Source: Tetrapyrgos nigripes (lineage: Eukaryota > Basidiomycota > Agaricomycetes > Agaricales > Campanellaceae). Taken from it: DNA of 64,000 bases. The stretch is taken from assembly GCA_013368315.1 (NCBI GenBank), contig JAACJM010000275.1:43060-107059 (forward strand), written 5' to 3'. Positions 1-10,960 of the stretch are shown here, piece after piece (positions within the stretch are counted from its first letter, which is position 1; each line of letters begins with the position of its first letter). The notes beneath the pieces are model-generated. The model saw nothing but the letters and a program-made list of their open reading frames with translations, ran no database searches and was not told the DNA's origin. The position numbers were made by a program, and so were the translations under genes.

Positions 1-1347
1 TCATGCTACGATTGGACTAGAGACAAGGCTGTTATAGACCAAATATTATGCTATGACCGGCCAATCTTGGAAATTAGCCATTGGTTGAAACGCACACTCT
101 ATAGGATGAATTGTAACCTGCCGTCTAGAATCATTATCAACTTAAGGGCAAGCTATGGTAGCATAAAGACTAGTATAAGATAGGTTGATTTCATTGGATA
201 GAAAGTATGCTATGCTACCCCCACAGAGCGACAATTCCAACTTGTCCTGAAAAGAACGAAGGAAACAACATGACACCTTTGGTACAAAGAAGAACAAAAT
301 TTTATTCCTACATGCAAGATTCGTTGGCAAGGGAGAGAAATGAGAGAGGCACTCATAGGAAGAAAACAAGGACAGATCAAGTAACCTACCACCTCCCAAT
401 ACCAAGCGCTACTCCTTCCAATCCTTTTACACATGCTACTTCTTCCAAACCTTCCAATTCTAGTCCCTATACACATGTGCCCCATATATAGCCTTCATCA
501 TCTTATTAGTACATTCATAAACAGATACTGTGAATAGGGTAAACTGTACTTATAATATAATGCAGTTGCAATATGTTAACATGTTAAATATCAAAGTATA
601 AGATGGCGATATGAACAGTAAACAGGCACATATGTATCAAATATTAGGGGAGGCAAACAAGAGCAAATGAAAGGCAAGAAGGTGGATTATGCCTATACAG
701 ATGTTATACATTTTGCAAACCAGAGTGATCACAACTATCACATTGCTTTCACATTGCATAGGTGAAGGCATAGTACTTCAATCAACATAGCCGAGGTTAA
801 GGTATCAAAGGCACACATACTTGCAGATAAATGCTGACACAATACTATGACATGGAAAAACACCTGGTGACATCCAGCCACTGGCATCTCACAAGAAAAT
901 TCCACTGTGTTCATCCAAAAATTTGATGGAGGAAATGGCATGAAGCACACTGAATTAAAAAATTCACCAAAAATATTCATGACCTGCATGGGTGACTTCC
1001 ATTTTGAGCAGAGATCAAATTTCCTTAAAAGTACAAGTTGCTTTAAGGACAACCACCACAAAAATTGGCAGAGTAAAATATCGAAAAACTTACCAATATA
1101 TGTCGAAATATTGGTTGCTTCTGAAACAGGGCAATATTTTGTTGAAGTGTTGCCTGAGTATCGCAAATCAGGGTATATTTTGCCGCTCCGTCAATTTTTG
1201 TGGTGACACATAAGTGAATTCTATCAACAAGAAGATATCAATTACTACATATAGTAGTCATGTCCATTCAAATGGGAAAGGGTAGCATAATGAATGAAGC
1301 AGGACTGGCACATTTGTTAACATTGGATACATCGAATCCTAGGGATG
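1..1347. other. Unassigned left-edge sequence
   Basis: AT-rich sequence with only short open frames. On the minus strand around 900-1160 there are splice-like borders (a GTAAGT donor near 1090 and several AG acceptors), so one or two exons of an unknown gene are possible, but no domain can be recognised. Nothing else can be supported. Confidence 0.3.
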
Positions 1348-1794
1348 TCATATTTGACCAGTGATCCACTCTTTCAGCCTCTCCTCAGTAACAGTAGCAA
1401 CCTTGAAACAGCCCAAATCCATAATCCAAGGAAGACAATTTTTCACAACCACATCAATCAACTCCTTGGGAATGTATGCCTCCAAAATGCACAGGACGAC
1501 TTTATGGAGCTGTCCGCCGTTTTCTTGTACACAGAGAAAAGCATCTGCCAGCCTGTTGTCGAATTTAGGCCTGAACAGGTCCTCATAACCAAAACCGTCA
1601 CTGGTAAAAGGAGCATGATGGGGTATGAGAATGTTGTCGAAAAAACTTGAATGCCTGATGTCAAGAACGTTGTCACTTAGCAAAACCACCCAAGTCACAC
1701 AATGAGCAAGATAGATTCGGCGAGTTACAATGAGGTGAGATAGAGAAGAATGATAGAGACGAGAAGGAATCGAGTAGTTGACTATGCTCGACAC
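1348..1794 (-). CDS. Hypothetical protein, possibly BTB/POZ-like
   Basis: An uninterrupted 148-codon frame. The first 45 or so codons lie in the left inverted repeat arm, so the true start may be later. The part from about residue 47 (DIRHSSFFDNILIPHH...) to the end (ERLKEWITGQI) looks like ordinary soluble protein: a short hydrophobic/His stretch, then a charged helix-like segment. The run 'RHSSFF' followed by an acidic loop is loosely reminiscent of the start of fungal BTB/POZ domains, but this is a guess. The frame points outward from the putative KDZ element and may be a host exon at its edge. No regulatory signal was identified. Confidence 0.3.
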   Translation of the reverse strand: MSSIVNYSIPSRLYHSSLSHLIVTRRIYLAHCVTWVVLLSDNVLDIRHSSFFDNILIPHHAPFTSDGFGYEDLFRPKFDNRLADAFLCVQENGGQLHKVVLCILEAYIPKELIDVVVKNCLPWIMDLGCFKVATVTEERLKEWITGQI

Positions 1795-2132
1795 TGCACT
1801 GTACTAAGAGCAGAGTGGAGACGAAGTGAACAGACTAAGGAATCTAGCTACGAGATCTAAGATATATATAAGAGAGAAATGAATATGTGAGAATGTCCAT
1901 GGAGCCTAGGGATCGGAGGAGATAAGAATGTGAGTCAAGTAAAGAAGTATATATGTGAGAATGTCCATGGAGATAAAGGAAGCGGAGAAGTGAGTCATAG
2001 ATCGGGATGGACGATGATGAGAAATAATTAGTGTTTATGGGTTTATGGAAGTGATAGAACAGTGAATAGAAGTGAATAGGTAGTAGAAGGAAATGAAGAG
2101 GGAATGAAGGAGGCGGGAGGCGATTCATGACA
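1659..2132. repeat. Left arm of long inverted repeat
   Basis: This segment is an inverted, imperfect copy of 22619-23049. Both arms begin at their outer end with TGTCAAGAACGTTGTCACTT. They share a block around 1785-1830 (right arm about 22865-22915) that reads ACTGCACTGTACT then CAGAGTGGAGAC, and both end inside with a GATTC(A/G)TGACA motif. The arm also carries a repeated GTGAGAATGTCCATGGAG. The arms enclose about 21 kb including the KDZ transposase, so terminal repeats of a KDZ-type element are the favoured reading. No convincing target site duplication flanks the outer ends, so two copies of a dispersed repeat in opposite orientation remain possible. Confidence 0.7.
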
Positions 2133-2767
2133 CCTGACAGGGTACACAACTTCATCGCAAAAAGGTTGACTCATATAAATCCCAATAATGAATTTCTCAA
2201 CTGTAAATGCAGAGTATAAGAGGCTAGTGGCTCTGACAAAGGGAACTGGTTGAGGAGCCAATTGCCATGTATACGTCTCCAATTCATGGAGATTAGCCAA
2301 TAAAGGCAAAGCTAGAGCCAGCCTTTCGATTTCGACGTGTACATTCAAAATCTTAAACGCTGAAAACAAAATGTTTCAGTTTATGACACATATTGAAAGA
2401 AGTGAGGACTCACAGGCACAAAAACCAATCCGTAGCACAACAAGGGACTTGGATATCACCAGATGCGGTAATACTTTTGGAAAAGTCTGGAAAATATCAC
2501 CAAACGTGCTTTGCAAAAGTTCTGGTGAATTTTGAGCAGGTCTTCAGGCCATGTGGTTCCTTCCAAATATGGTAATACCAAGGCCAGGTGACCATTAAAT
2601 CAATATTTTGGCATTAATTAGGCGAGCAGCACTGGCAGCTTGTCGGCACCTCAGCTGGACCGTATTTTTGAGTGACTTTTGCAAAAGGTCCCAACAGTTT
2701 GAGGACATATAAAACAAAGACAGATCTGACAACTTTATCTAAAGCTCTGGATAAACACAAAACTGAA
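2133..2767. other. Spacer with a short F-box/LRR-like fragment
   Basis: The minus-strand frame at about 2157-2370 contains a leucine-rich stretch (ALALPLLANLHELETYTW) resembling the repeat region of fungal F-box proteins, but it is isolated and short. The spacer also contains the first exact copy of the palindrome CTTTTGCAAAAG at 2676-2687 and a variant near 2511. Confidence 0.25.
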
Positions 2768-5700
2768 CTATAGCTGGGACTCCTCCACAGCTGCTAGCAT
2801 CTCCTTCAAGGACAGGCTTGCTTTGTCCTCCATATAATCTTCAACATTCATGACCTCCTCATCCTCAGCCTCATCCTCTTCATTGAGCTTGCCCTCCTCT
2901 GTTTCCTGCAGCTGGTCCTTTTGGCTCTCCTTGTCCTCACTATCAGTGTCTGTGTGATTGGATGCATGCATAGTGGTGTTCTCCTGCTCCTCCAGTTCTT
3001 CATCTCCACTGCCAGCACCATTGTCCACTTCCATACTGTCATCATTGTCATCATTGTCATCAAACAGAATGTGAATGTTAGGCTTGTAGTCTCTGGCAGG
3101 GGTTACCACATGAGAGTGCCACACTTGCTCAAATTGGTTGGCGAGCTCTCAACAAATATCTGCCTGCTGATAGGCATATGCAGCAGAACCTTCCAATCTC
3201 TCCCCCTCAAAGGTCTCAATCTTTGCTCTCTCCTCCCACTGGTTTGCCTCCCATCTCAGTGTTTCCAGAGTCCTTCTCATTTCCTCCTGCAACAGCAGAA
3301 TCTCCTCCCTCCACCTTTTAAGCCTCACATAATGTTTGCATCATTCAATTTGAAGATCTGGGAGTTAAAAAAAACTACTTGTGAGTACTTCCAATAGTTC
3401 AGCATTTGAAAAAGTAATGGTAAAAGGGAAGGGGGAGGGGGTTACATTTGCAAAAGTGTCCGATGAACCAAAGGCCAAGACTAGGCATTTTGAAAAATCA
3501 AGGGAAGAAGAGGCAGGGTGTATCAGAGCTGCATTTGCAAAAGTGTCTGATCAACAAAGCCCAGCAGTGGGTCTTTTGCAAAAGTGAGGGAAGAAGAGGT
3601 AGGTTGCATTAGAGCTGCATTTGCAAAAGGCTAGGCTCCAATGAACAGAAACTAGCACTGGGTCTTTTACAAAGGTGAGGGAAGAAGAGGAAGGGTTCAA
3701 TGGAGTTGCATTTGCAAAAGCGAGGGAAAAAGAAGTAGGGAGCATCGGAGCTGCATTTGCAAAAGTCTCTGACAAACACAAGCCCAGCACTGAGTCTGTT
3801 GCAAAAGTGAGGGAAGAAGAGGCAGGATGCATCAGAGCTGCATTTGCAAAAATGTCTGATCAAAAAAGCCCAGCACTGGGTCTTTTGCAAAAGCAAGGGA
3901 AGAAGAGGTAGGTTGCATCTGAGCTGCATTTGCAAAAGTGTCTGATGAACAACTCCCACTGAGTCCATTGCAAAGGTGAGGAAAGAAGAGACAGGGTGCA
4001 TCAGAGATGCATTTGCAAAAGTGTCTGATCAACAAAGCCCAGCAGTGGGTCTCTTGCAAAAGTGAGGGAAGAAGAAGTAGGTTGCATCAGAGCTGCATTT
4101 GCAAAAGTGTTGTTCAACAAAAGCCCAGCACTGGGTCCTTTGCAAAAGCAAGGGAAAAGGAAGTAGGGAGCATTGGAGCTGCATTTGCAAAAGTCTCTGA
4201 TGAACATAAGCCCAGCACTAAGTCTGTTGCAAAAGTGAGGGAAGAAGAGGCAGGGTGCATCAGAGCTGCATTTGCAAAAATGTCTGATCAACAAAGCCCA
4301 GCACTGGGTCTTTTGCAAAAGCAAGGGAAGAGGTAGGTTGCATCAGAGCCACATTTGCAAAAGTTTCCGATGAATGCAATCCCACTGAGTCCATTGAAAA
4401 AGTGAGGGAAGAAGAGACAGGGTGCATCAGAGCTGCATTCGCAAAAGTGAGGGAAAAAGAAGTAGGGTGCATTGGAGCTTCATTCGAAAGTCTCCAATGA
4501 ATGGAAGCCTGGTACTGTGTCTCCTGCAAAAGCGAGGGAAGAAGTGTCAGGGTGCATCAGAGCTGCATTTGCAAAAGTGAGGGGAAAAGAAGTAGGGAGC
4601 ATCAGCACTGATGAACAGAAACTAGCACTGAGTCTTTTGCAAAGGCAAGGAAAGAAGAGGCAGGATGCATCAGAGCTCCATTTGCAAAAGTCTCCAATGA
4701 ACAGAAGCCAGCCCTGGGTTTTTTTTCAAAAGCAAGGCAAGAAGTAGGGTGCCTCTGAGCTGCATTTGCAAAAGTCTCCAATGAACGGAAGCCCAACTTT
4801 GGGTCTTTTGCAAAAGTGACGGAAAAGCTCACCAATGTATAAATCTTTGTCTGTTTCAAGTTCACCTTGATTTGTTGCTCTCTATATCCAGGACACTTCC
4901 CTAGTTTTCTCCTGGGCACCTGAGACTGGATTCTCCCCTGCAAGCAACCTCTCAGCTGCCTGCTTCCTCTGTCCCTTTGCAGCTTTTACCCTTCTTTTCT
5001 CCTCATCCTGTAGGTCCTCCATACACACAATGTGTTCATCTAGGAGTTCATTCCAATCGACTAGTTCCTGGCCTCCAACTATACTCAACCTAGCATTCCA
5101 AGCTGCCCTGTACATCCCAGCAGCAAATTTGATTTTTCCATCTTGACAGTTGATGAGAGTTCAAGAATGGGTTGTCATTCCTTGGTTACGGGCATTGACC
5201 TTCTTATGGGTAAGAAGCCTCTTCTTGACCAGTAGTGCCAGCTGAAGCTGGTTCAAGTGCTCATTGAGCTGCCCTTCATGTAGCTGACTTTCCATGGAGG
5301 CTACCCTGGATGGACTGTCCTCAGGATTCAGATTTGAGGGGAGATAGAGCAGGATGTCTTCAGCATTGATATCTGATGAAGGATGTGTGGCAAGTAACTG
5401 GAGAGATTTTGGAGTGTATATAAGCTGCATCACCCAGAAACGTTTGATTTGCCAGAGCAGTTTGGTTCGTTGGTCAACCAATGCACTCAATTGCTTTGTG
5501 GTGGGTGTTCAGACTCTTTGGATGTCTAGATGAAGCTGAAGCCTGGTAAACTAATGTTGAGAAACAACAAAGACTTATGAGAAGAAATTGAATTAATCAC
5601 ATACTGCTGATGCTCAATTTCAAGTCCAAGAAAGATGAATTCCCCTGGACTGGTCCCATCCAGTTCCTCAAGCACTTCATCCCCATCAATCTCACTCTCA

Positions 5701-8426
5701 GTCCCACTGGAGGTCTCAGAGATCTCCTGTGCCTCCTCCTTCCTGAGGTCCTCTTTTGCCATCTTCTCTGCCTCTTTTACCAGCTCCAAACGTACACTCT
5801 GCAGTGTCTTGCCCATGGAACATAATAAACAATTAGTAACTTTAGATAAAGCAGTGGTGGTAAACCACCCAACTTTTTCAAAAGCTGCTGATGACAATGT
5901 GATCACAGCTGACTTTTGAAAAAGCATCTGAAAAGATAACTTACCCTGATAGGGAAAGGCATAGGGATGCTTGTCAGTGAGCTTAAGTTCATAGTCATCA
6001 ACAAGTTTCTTCCAGGTTGGGGCAAACTCCCTCTGCCTTTCATTGAAATCTACCCATGAGGCTGATTGCTTATCAAACTCAGACACTGCATTGAGCAGCT
6101 GCTTTTTCAAAAGTGTACCTAAAAATGGTCTTCAGAACTTTATCAAAAGCAGGATAGGTGGACTTATCAATTCCAACTATTTTGCACCAATTCCAATGCC
6201 AAATATGGTCTTCCAATGTGTCATGGTGTGATCCCAGACCCATCTCTTTAATACTGGTGGCAACTCCACCCAACCCTGCCCAAACCCATTCAATCCCTTC
6301 TGAGTCTGTCTGCCCAACTCCTGGTGTGTAGTTTAAAGAGAACTTCTCCTGGCACTTGAGGAGATGACCCAGGATATGGAGCTTTGGAATGACAAACACA
6401 ACCAAGTAAGCAATTAGATTCCACCGAACCAGCGGTGGTAACTTCTTCAATCTCTCAATCAGATTTTTGGACCATTGACAAGCAATATCATAGGAGATGA
6501 CCAGGAAAAGCAGGATGGAAATGTGACACATTATGGAGGCTGCTATATAGTCCATATTGGAATATCTGATTGAAAGCAACAAAAAAAAACCATTATTAAA
6601 TAAAGGTGCTTTTTGAAAAGTAATGGAGTGATGAACCTTTCACCAATTTGTGTTGCTCCAATTCCATTTGGCAAGTTCATCTCATGTCTTGCACACAGGC
6701 CAGCTCCCTTTCCAGATTCATCATAGCCTTGGTTGAATTTTGTATTGGCATGATCTAGGGCAGCAAGCCCAGTACAAGTTGACATCTGCAGGAAGCATCC
6801 TCATCTTAGTTATTCTGAAATACAATTGAGAGCCACAAGGCACATACCTCCTTCTGTTCAGCCATCTTCTTCACCCAATCTATATAAGGCTCCTGTTCCA
6901 CAAAATATGCTTGACTATCCTGTAGGCTAGGGTCCTTCTTCCAACTGGATATTTTCTTCTGTTTGAGTCGGAAGCAAGCATCAAATGCCAAGAACATAAA
7001 GTAAATAAACCTTGGGCAAGCAGATTAGAAATGTGTGAACACTTTTGCAAAAGTTTGGGCAACTCAATTGTACTCAACAGGAGCAAAAATCCAGTCAGAA
7101 GGAAGATTGACTCCATGTCTGGGACATGTGATACACTGAATGGCCAGTTCACCAGGCTGAGTCTCCTCTATGCTCCTCACTCAGGCATTCCCTTGGCCTC
7201 CTCGACGGAGCATTCTGAGATTCCTCCATTGCTGGATGACTCGGAGCACAGTGGGATACCTGTTCTGTATAAATTCAGCCACACAAAACATAAAAATTCA
7301 TGCAACTAGTATATACAGGTATTTTGACTCCTGTGTTGCTGGTAAGCTTCTCAAGGGTCTTGTAATAGTCATAGGCAGATAGCTTGCCACAAAGAGTCAA
7401 CATCTGAAACTGTTCCAACATTTGGAACATGACAGCTGTTTTCAGCTGTGAATGAGTACCTGGAAACCACTTGAACCACATGAGCTGCTCCCACTTCTGG
7501 TGCTGAACAGAGTCTATGGTTAAAATTGAGGCTATGCAACCACAGTAGTTCAATGACACTCGATGGATGCCATTGGTGTGAACGATGATGAACTTGCCTG
7601 GTCCTGGTACTGGATTGGTACACAAGGTGCCATCCTGATGTCCTAGTTGGACCACAAGTCCCATCTGATGCAATGAGACCCTTTGGAAATATTGACCATT
7701 CCACTGCTTTTGCAAATGTGTTAGGCAGGAACTGACTATGATAAGTAAACATCACTCACTTTTATCTGATGGAGAGGATTACATGTGTGTGTCTCTCAAG
7801 ACAGCATTCTTCACAGCTCAATCCTAGCCCACAATCCATACAACTGAAAGTCAGTTCCCGTGGCTGCCGGTCTGATGGACACATTGGGCAGTGTTTAGGA
7901 GCACAATCTCCTCTGCCCTTCAAGATCATCATCACCTTCAAGTACTCTTCGCAGTGTAGTACAAAGACTTGCATTGGCCAGTCCTTCATAATGTTAAGTC
8001 AGTTTGGGCATTGAAGGAAAAGTAATGACCTACAGAAGCACACAGCAGACGTTGTGCAGTGACCTTTGTGACATGGCCATTCTTCACCTGAAAAACAAAT
8101 CAACTGGATTGCTGCTTTGGGGCTTGGTGGTCTTGATCTTGCTCGGTGTATATATTAAAATCAGCCCAATCTTGACTGGCGTGCAGGTTGGGCATGACAC
8201 ATTGAGTGGGCTCTGTATGTGGTTGAATAGAAGGAGCCACTTGGACCTGATTCCAGACCTGATGGCCATCTGCAGAGAACTGTCCGTTTGTATGGAGCAA
8301 ATTGTCAGATGGGTCATCGAAACTGAGGCCAAGTTGGCCCCAAGAGGTAATGTGGCTAAGTGTGTTGGTATTGGAAGTCCTGAAGGTCCGGGGCTTCTTC
8401 CTCTAGGGTTGAGAGGTTGAAGACAT
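2768..8426 (-). pseudogene. KDZ transposase with CxC2 cysteine cluster, degenerate
   Basis: A multi-exon gene for a Kyakuja-Dileera-Zisupton (KDZ) transposase, the DDE-type enzyme expected to mobilise the surrounding element. The start codon is at 8424-8426. The CxC2 cluster (CPMC, CMDC, CEEC-type pairs) lies at 7989-7762, followed by a conserved block to about 7300 ending SAYDYYKTLEKLTSNTG. The catalytic core follows: FMFLAFDACFRLK (about 6990), CTGLAALDHANTKF (6785-6640), SYDIACQW and PKLHILGHLLKC (6500-6350), YTPGVGQTDSEGIEWVWAG (about 6300). A helical C-terminal part follows (5490-4885), then, beyond an intron filled by a minisatellite, EEILLLQEEMRRTLETL (about 3290) and an acidic tail ending at 2768. 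In-frame stops at 8403-8405 (TAG), 7181-7183 and 3149-3151 (both TGA where Arg is usual), plus frame slips, mark it as inactive. Confidence 0.85.
3430..4830. repeat. Minisatellite built on a TTTGCAAAAG palindrome
   Basis: About 1.4 kb of imperfect tandem repeats. The full unit is about 86 bp, alternating GAGCTGCATTTGCAAAAGT, a linker with AACAAAGCCCAGCACTGGGT, CTTTTGCAAAAGTGAGGG, then AAGAAGAGGCAGGGTGCATC. Shorter units of about 45 bp also occur. Roughly 30 copies of the TTTGCAAAAG core, variants included, are visible. The array lies within the KDZ transposase gene, between the exon ending REVSWI (4885) and the C-terminal exon starting near 3340, so it occupies an intron. Open frames cross it on both strands because the unit is stop-poor; these are not taken as genes. 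Confidence 0.9.
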
Positions 8427-8694
8427 AATAAAAAAGATGTGTCCAAGTCAAGAGAGGGAGAACGTGTACCAGACAATAGGTAAACAACAATGTCACGTTA
8501 TCAAACAACTTGTCCCTGAGTCTCAAATTCATGCACTTTTGCAACATTCAAGGTTTAAAAGTTTCTCACAGTTGAATCTTTTGCAAAAGTACTACTGTGC
8601 ACATCTCCACTTTTTCAAAAGCAGCAGTTGATTCATTCTCAAACTCAGTAAAGTACATAGATCACAAGTGTAGGTAGATGACAAAAAAAAACAT

Positions 8695-9654
8695 TCAGAG
8701 CCCGTTCGCGAATTTGTTGGCCAACATAAGATCTGAGGTCAACCTCATTGCTGGGAAGAGACCTTGGATCACCATCATTTGAAAGGCCTGAAGGCCAATG
8801 TCCCTGAGAGAGAGAGAAAATATGAACAGTCTGACCCAAAGAAGAGTTTTCCACAGACATACCTGTCATTGTAGAAGTCGACCCCTCCACTCCAGCAAAC
8901 AACTACAAACTGCTCTCGGGTGGTCTCATCTTGAGGAGCAGGAGTGTGGGATGACAAATCAATGGCAGCAGAAGGCTAAACAGAGTGCAGGAAGGGTTTG
9001 GCGAGTACGTTCAACTGACTGATGATGTCAGGTCCAAGCATTGACTGAGGGTGAGCGGTGGTTGCTGATGAAGTAGTGGGCCTCTGGACAGTCTTGGTGA
9101 AGCCTTTTCGTGGAGAAGCAGGTGGTGTTGCGACTGAGGCTGGAACGGGTGTCTTCATTGAGAGTGACCCCATGTTGGCGGCAAGGGCCTGAACGTTTGG
9201 CTTGGGGGCAACTGAGGGGGCAAACTGCAGGTATTTGTCAGACAAAATTGTTGAAAAAAATACAGACTCACAAAACAAGAAGGTGCACCCAGAGGGACAG
9301 TGCTGTCAAAAGGATTGATGAATTCTTGAAATTTGCCCCCATGGTCATGTGTGAGTTCACAAAAATACTTCCACGTTTGGGTCAACTTCTCCTCATCGCC
9401 CTTGTGAAAGCCTTTCAGCTCTGATTGGCCAGATTGGTGAGCAATAGTAGAGGCAGTCTTCCTGAGCAATGAGAACATTAGTATGCTGTAGGAAGGGAAA
9501 TTTGCAGTAGAATGACTCACTGGTCAAGATAAATTCCTGTGTGGAACCTGCCCCAAATAGGATAATAATCATAGTTTTGCCCAGACTTTCCAAGTGGACT
9601 GATATCACAGTGGAGAGTCAGGGAGCAAGCAATGTAGGGTTTGGCGTTGGTCAT
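8695..9654 (-). CDS. RNase H1 N-terminal (viroplasmin)-like domain protein
   Basis: Exon set starting at the ATG at 9652-9654 (MTNAKPYIACSLTL). The first exons read YYPIWGRFHTGIYLDQ, then, across an intron of about 60 bp, a segment ending SELKGFHKG. This spacing (YY, GR..GIY, then K.F about 30 residues later) fits the RNase H1 N-terminal/viroplasmin fold, a nucleic-acid-binding module common in basidiomycete proteins. The middle is rich in Pro, Ser, Thr and Ala. A later exon gives REQFVVVCWSGGVDFYNDR, spliced (GTATGT..CTCTCAG) to a last exon ending NKFANGL at 8695. No clear stop interrupts the exons. It lies head-to-tail behind the KDZ gene, from which its end is separated by about 270 bp. 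Function within the element is unknown; the domain call is by pattern only. Confidence 0.45.
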
Positions 9655-10141
9655 GGTTGTTGAAGAGAAAGGACGGAGACGTTCACCACATGTTGAAGTT
9701 GCATGCCACGTGAAATATATCATGCTTTAGCAAAAGCGAACAACTGAAAAAAAAAGAACAGGATCAAGATCACCTTTGTAAGACCTGACAGAGAGTTGAA
9801 CTCCGAGCTCGTCACAAGTCAAGATTCTGAATGAATGAATGAATTACACCACACCACAAAAGCTACATAAGTGTAAATGAGTAGTAGCTATTGTGGGTCA
9901 AAGAAGGATATTCAATTGGACTGCTCTCTCTGTTCTAGGTATGCCACTGCTAACTCATGGGTTGCCCTAACAGTGTCTCCTAACTTGGTGCCAATATTAT
10001 TGTGAAACCGAAAGTTCCAAATTCCTGAATCTGCTGTTCAACACGACGCTCAGAATTGGCATAGAGGATTTTGGTTCACTGATTACTAGGGAGAATATCA
10101 TAAGGACAAGCAGCAGAAGGAGGAATCAGCTTGGTACATAC
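9655..10141. other. Spacer without assignable gene
   Basis: Contains a possible 3' exon of the small basic gene (about 9960-10070, minus) and a palindrome variant CTTTAGCAAAAGC near 9724. No further coding signal is supported. Confidence 0.3.
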
Positions 10142-10416
10142 CTCCAGTATTGTTTGGCAGAACTTTGTTGGTTCTGCTTCCTGACCCTGTCTTTCTCTTC
10201 AGCAGTTTGACTCCCTTTCCTCTGTGCTCTATGTTCCTTAAGCTTCTCATTGATTTTTTGAGAGTTCCTGGGGATAAAATGATGCTGTTCTATCATTTTT
10301 GGATGGTAGAATTAAGATTTGTAGAAAACTTACCCCCTTCGGTATTCCCTTGCCCTTATTAAGTTCAATTGATGTTTTCTCGTGATAGCGTCAGAGCTGG
10401 GTTCAGTTGGAGGCAT
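10142..10416 (-). CDS. Small basic Lys/Arg-rich protein, partial
   Basis: Starts at the ATG at 10414-10416 (MPPTEPSSDAITRKHQLNLI). Exon 1 ends with REYRRG at a GTAAGT donor near 10344, the intron ends CCCCAG near 10271, and exon 2 gives KINEKLKEHRAQRKG, EEKDRVRKQ and KQYWR, ending at a GTATGT donor at 10141. Downstream sequence to about 9960 may hold a last exon (SERRVEQQIQEFG) but the phase is unclear. The highly basic, helix-rich composition is typical of short basic proteins found beside KDZ transposases and RNase H1-N proteins in agaricomycetes, and would suit DNA binding. That role is inferred. It lies between the RNase H1-N-like and TET/JBP genes on the same strand. Confidence 0.35.
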
Positions 10417-10650
10417 AGATGAGTTGAGAAAAAGAAGTGGGACTGGAAAAGTGAAACAATGATGGTTGTAAGTCCTAAGCTGTATTGTGTGAGACTTGAT
10501 GTTAAATGAGGCATCAAGTACTTGCCACTAATACAAATTGCATTTCAAGCTTCACTTAAGGTTCAATACACTTAAGAGCTATGTAGAATAGGCCAGAGGC
10601 TAGCAGAGATGTATTCCTTTGAGTTCAGGTAAATTTAATCAAGAATTAGA

Positions 10651-10960
10651 CTTGAATTGAGACTGAGATTTGACTTTGCATGACGACATGAGAACAGAGT
10701 TTAGCAAAAGTTGTGGTGTACACATCAGACTACTGAAAACCATACAGAGATTTCAGCTGGCTAACAGTAGATTACTTACTCAAGCTCTCGGTAGAATTGG
10801 ATTGAGACTGAGATTTGACATTGTGTGACAACATGATAATTATGACGACATGAGACCAGAGTTTAGTAAAAGTTGTGGTGTACATATCAGACTACTGAAA
10901 ACCATACAGAGATTTCAGCTGGCTAACAGTAGAGTATTTATTCAAGCTCTCAGACACACA
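10651..10960. repeat. Direct tandem duplication of about 148 bp
   Basis: The block starting ATTGAGACTGAGATTTGAC near 10655 recurs near 10801, and both copies share GTTGTGGTGTACA.ATCAGAC and ATACAGAGATTTCAGCTGGC. The second copy overlaps the 3' end of the TET/JBP pseudogene, so the duplication probably copied its last exon. Confidence 0.75.

Noticed and set aside
2921..3397. 158-codon plus-strand frame with hydrophobic stretches
   Set aside because: Antisense to the KDZ C-terminal acidic tail; the hydrophobic look comes from reading Glu/Asp codons backwards.
3381..4960. Overlapping open frames on both strands through the minisatellite (for example 3675-3911 +, 4001-4324 -, 4007-4336 +)
   Set aside because: They arise because the repeat unit lacks stops. 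The products are repetitive and differ by frame, and the array is intronic to the KDZ gene.
8004..8420. 138-codon plus-strand frame with a hydrophobic segment
   Set aside because: Antisense to the first exon of the KDZ gene.
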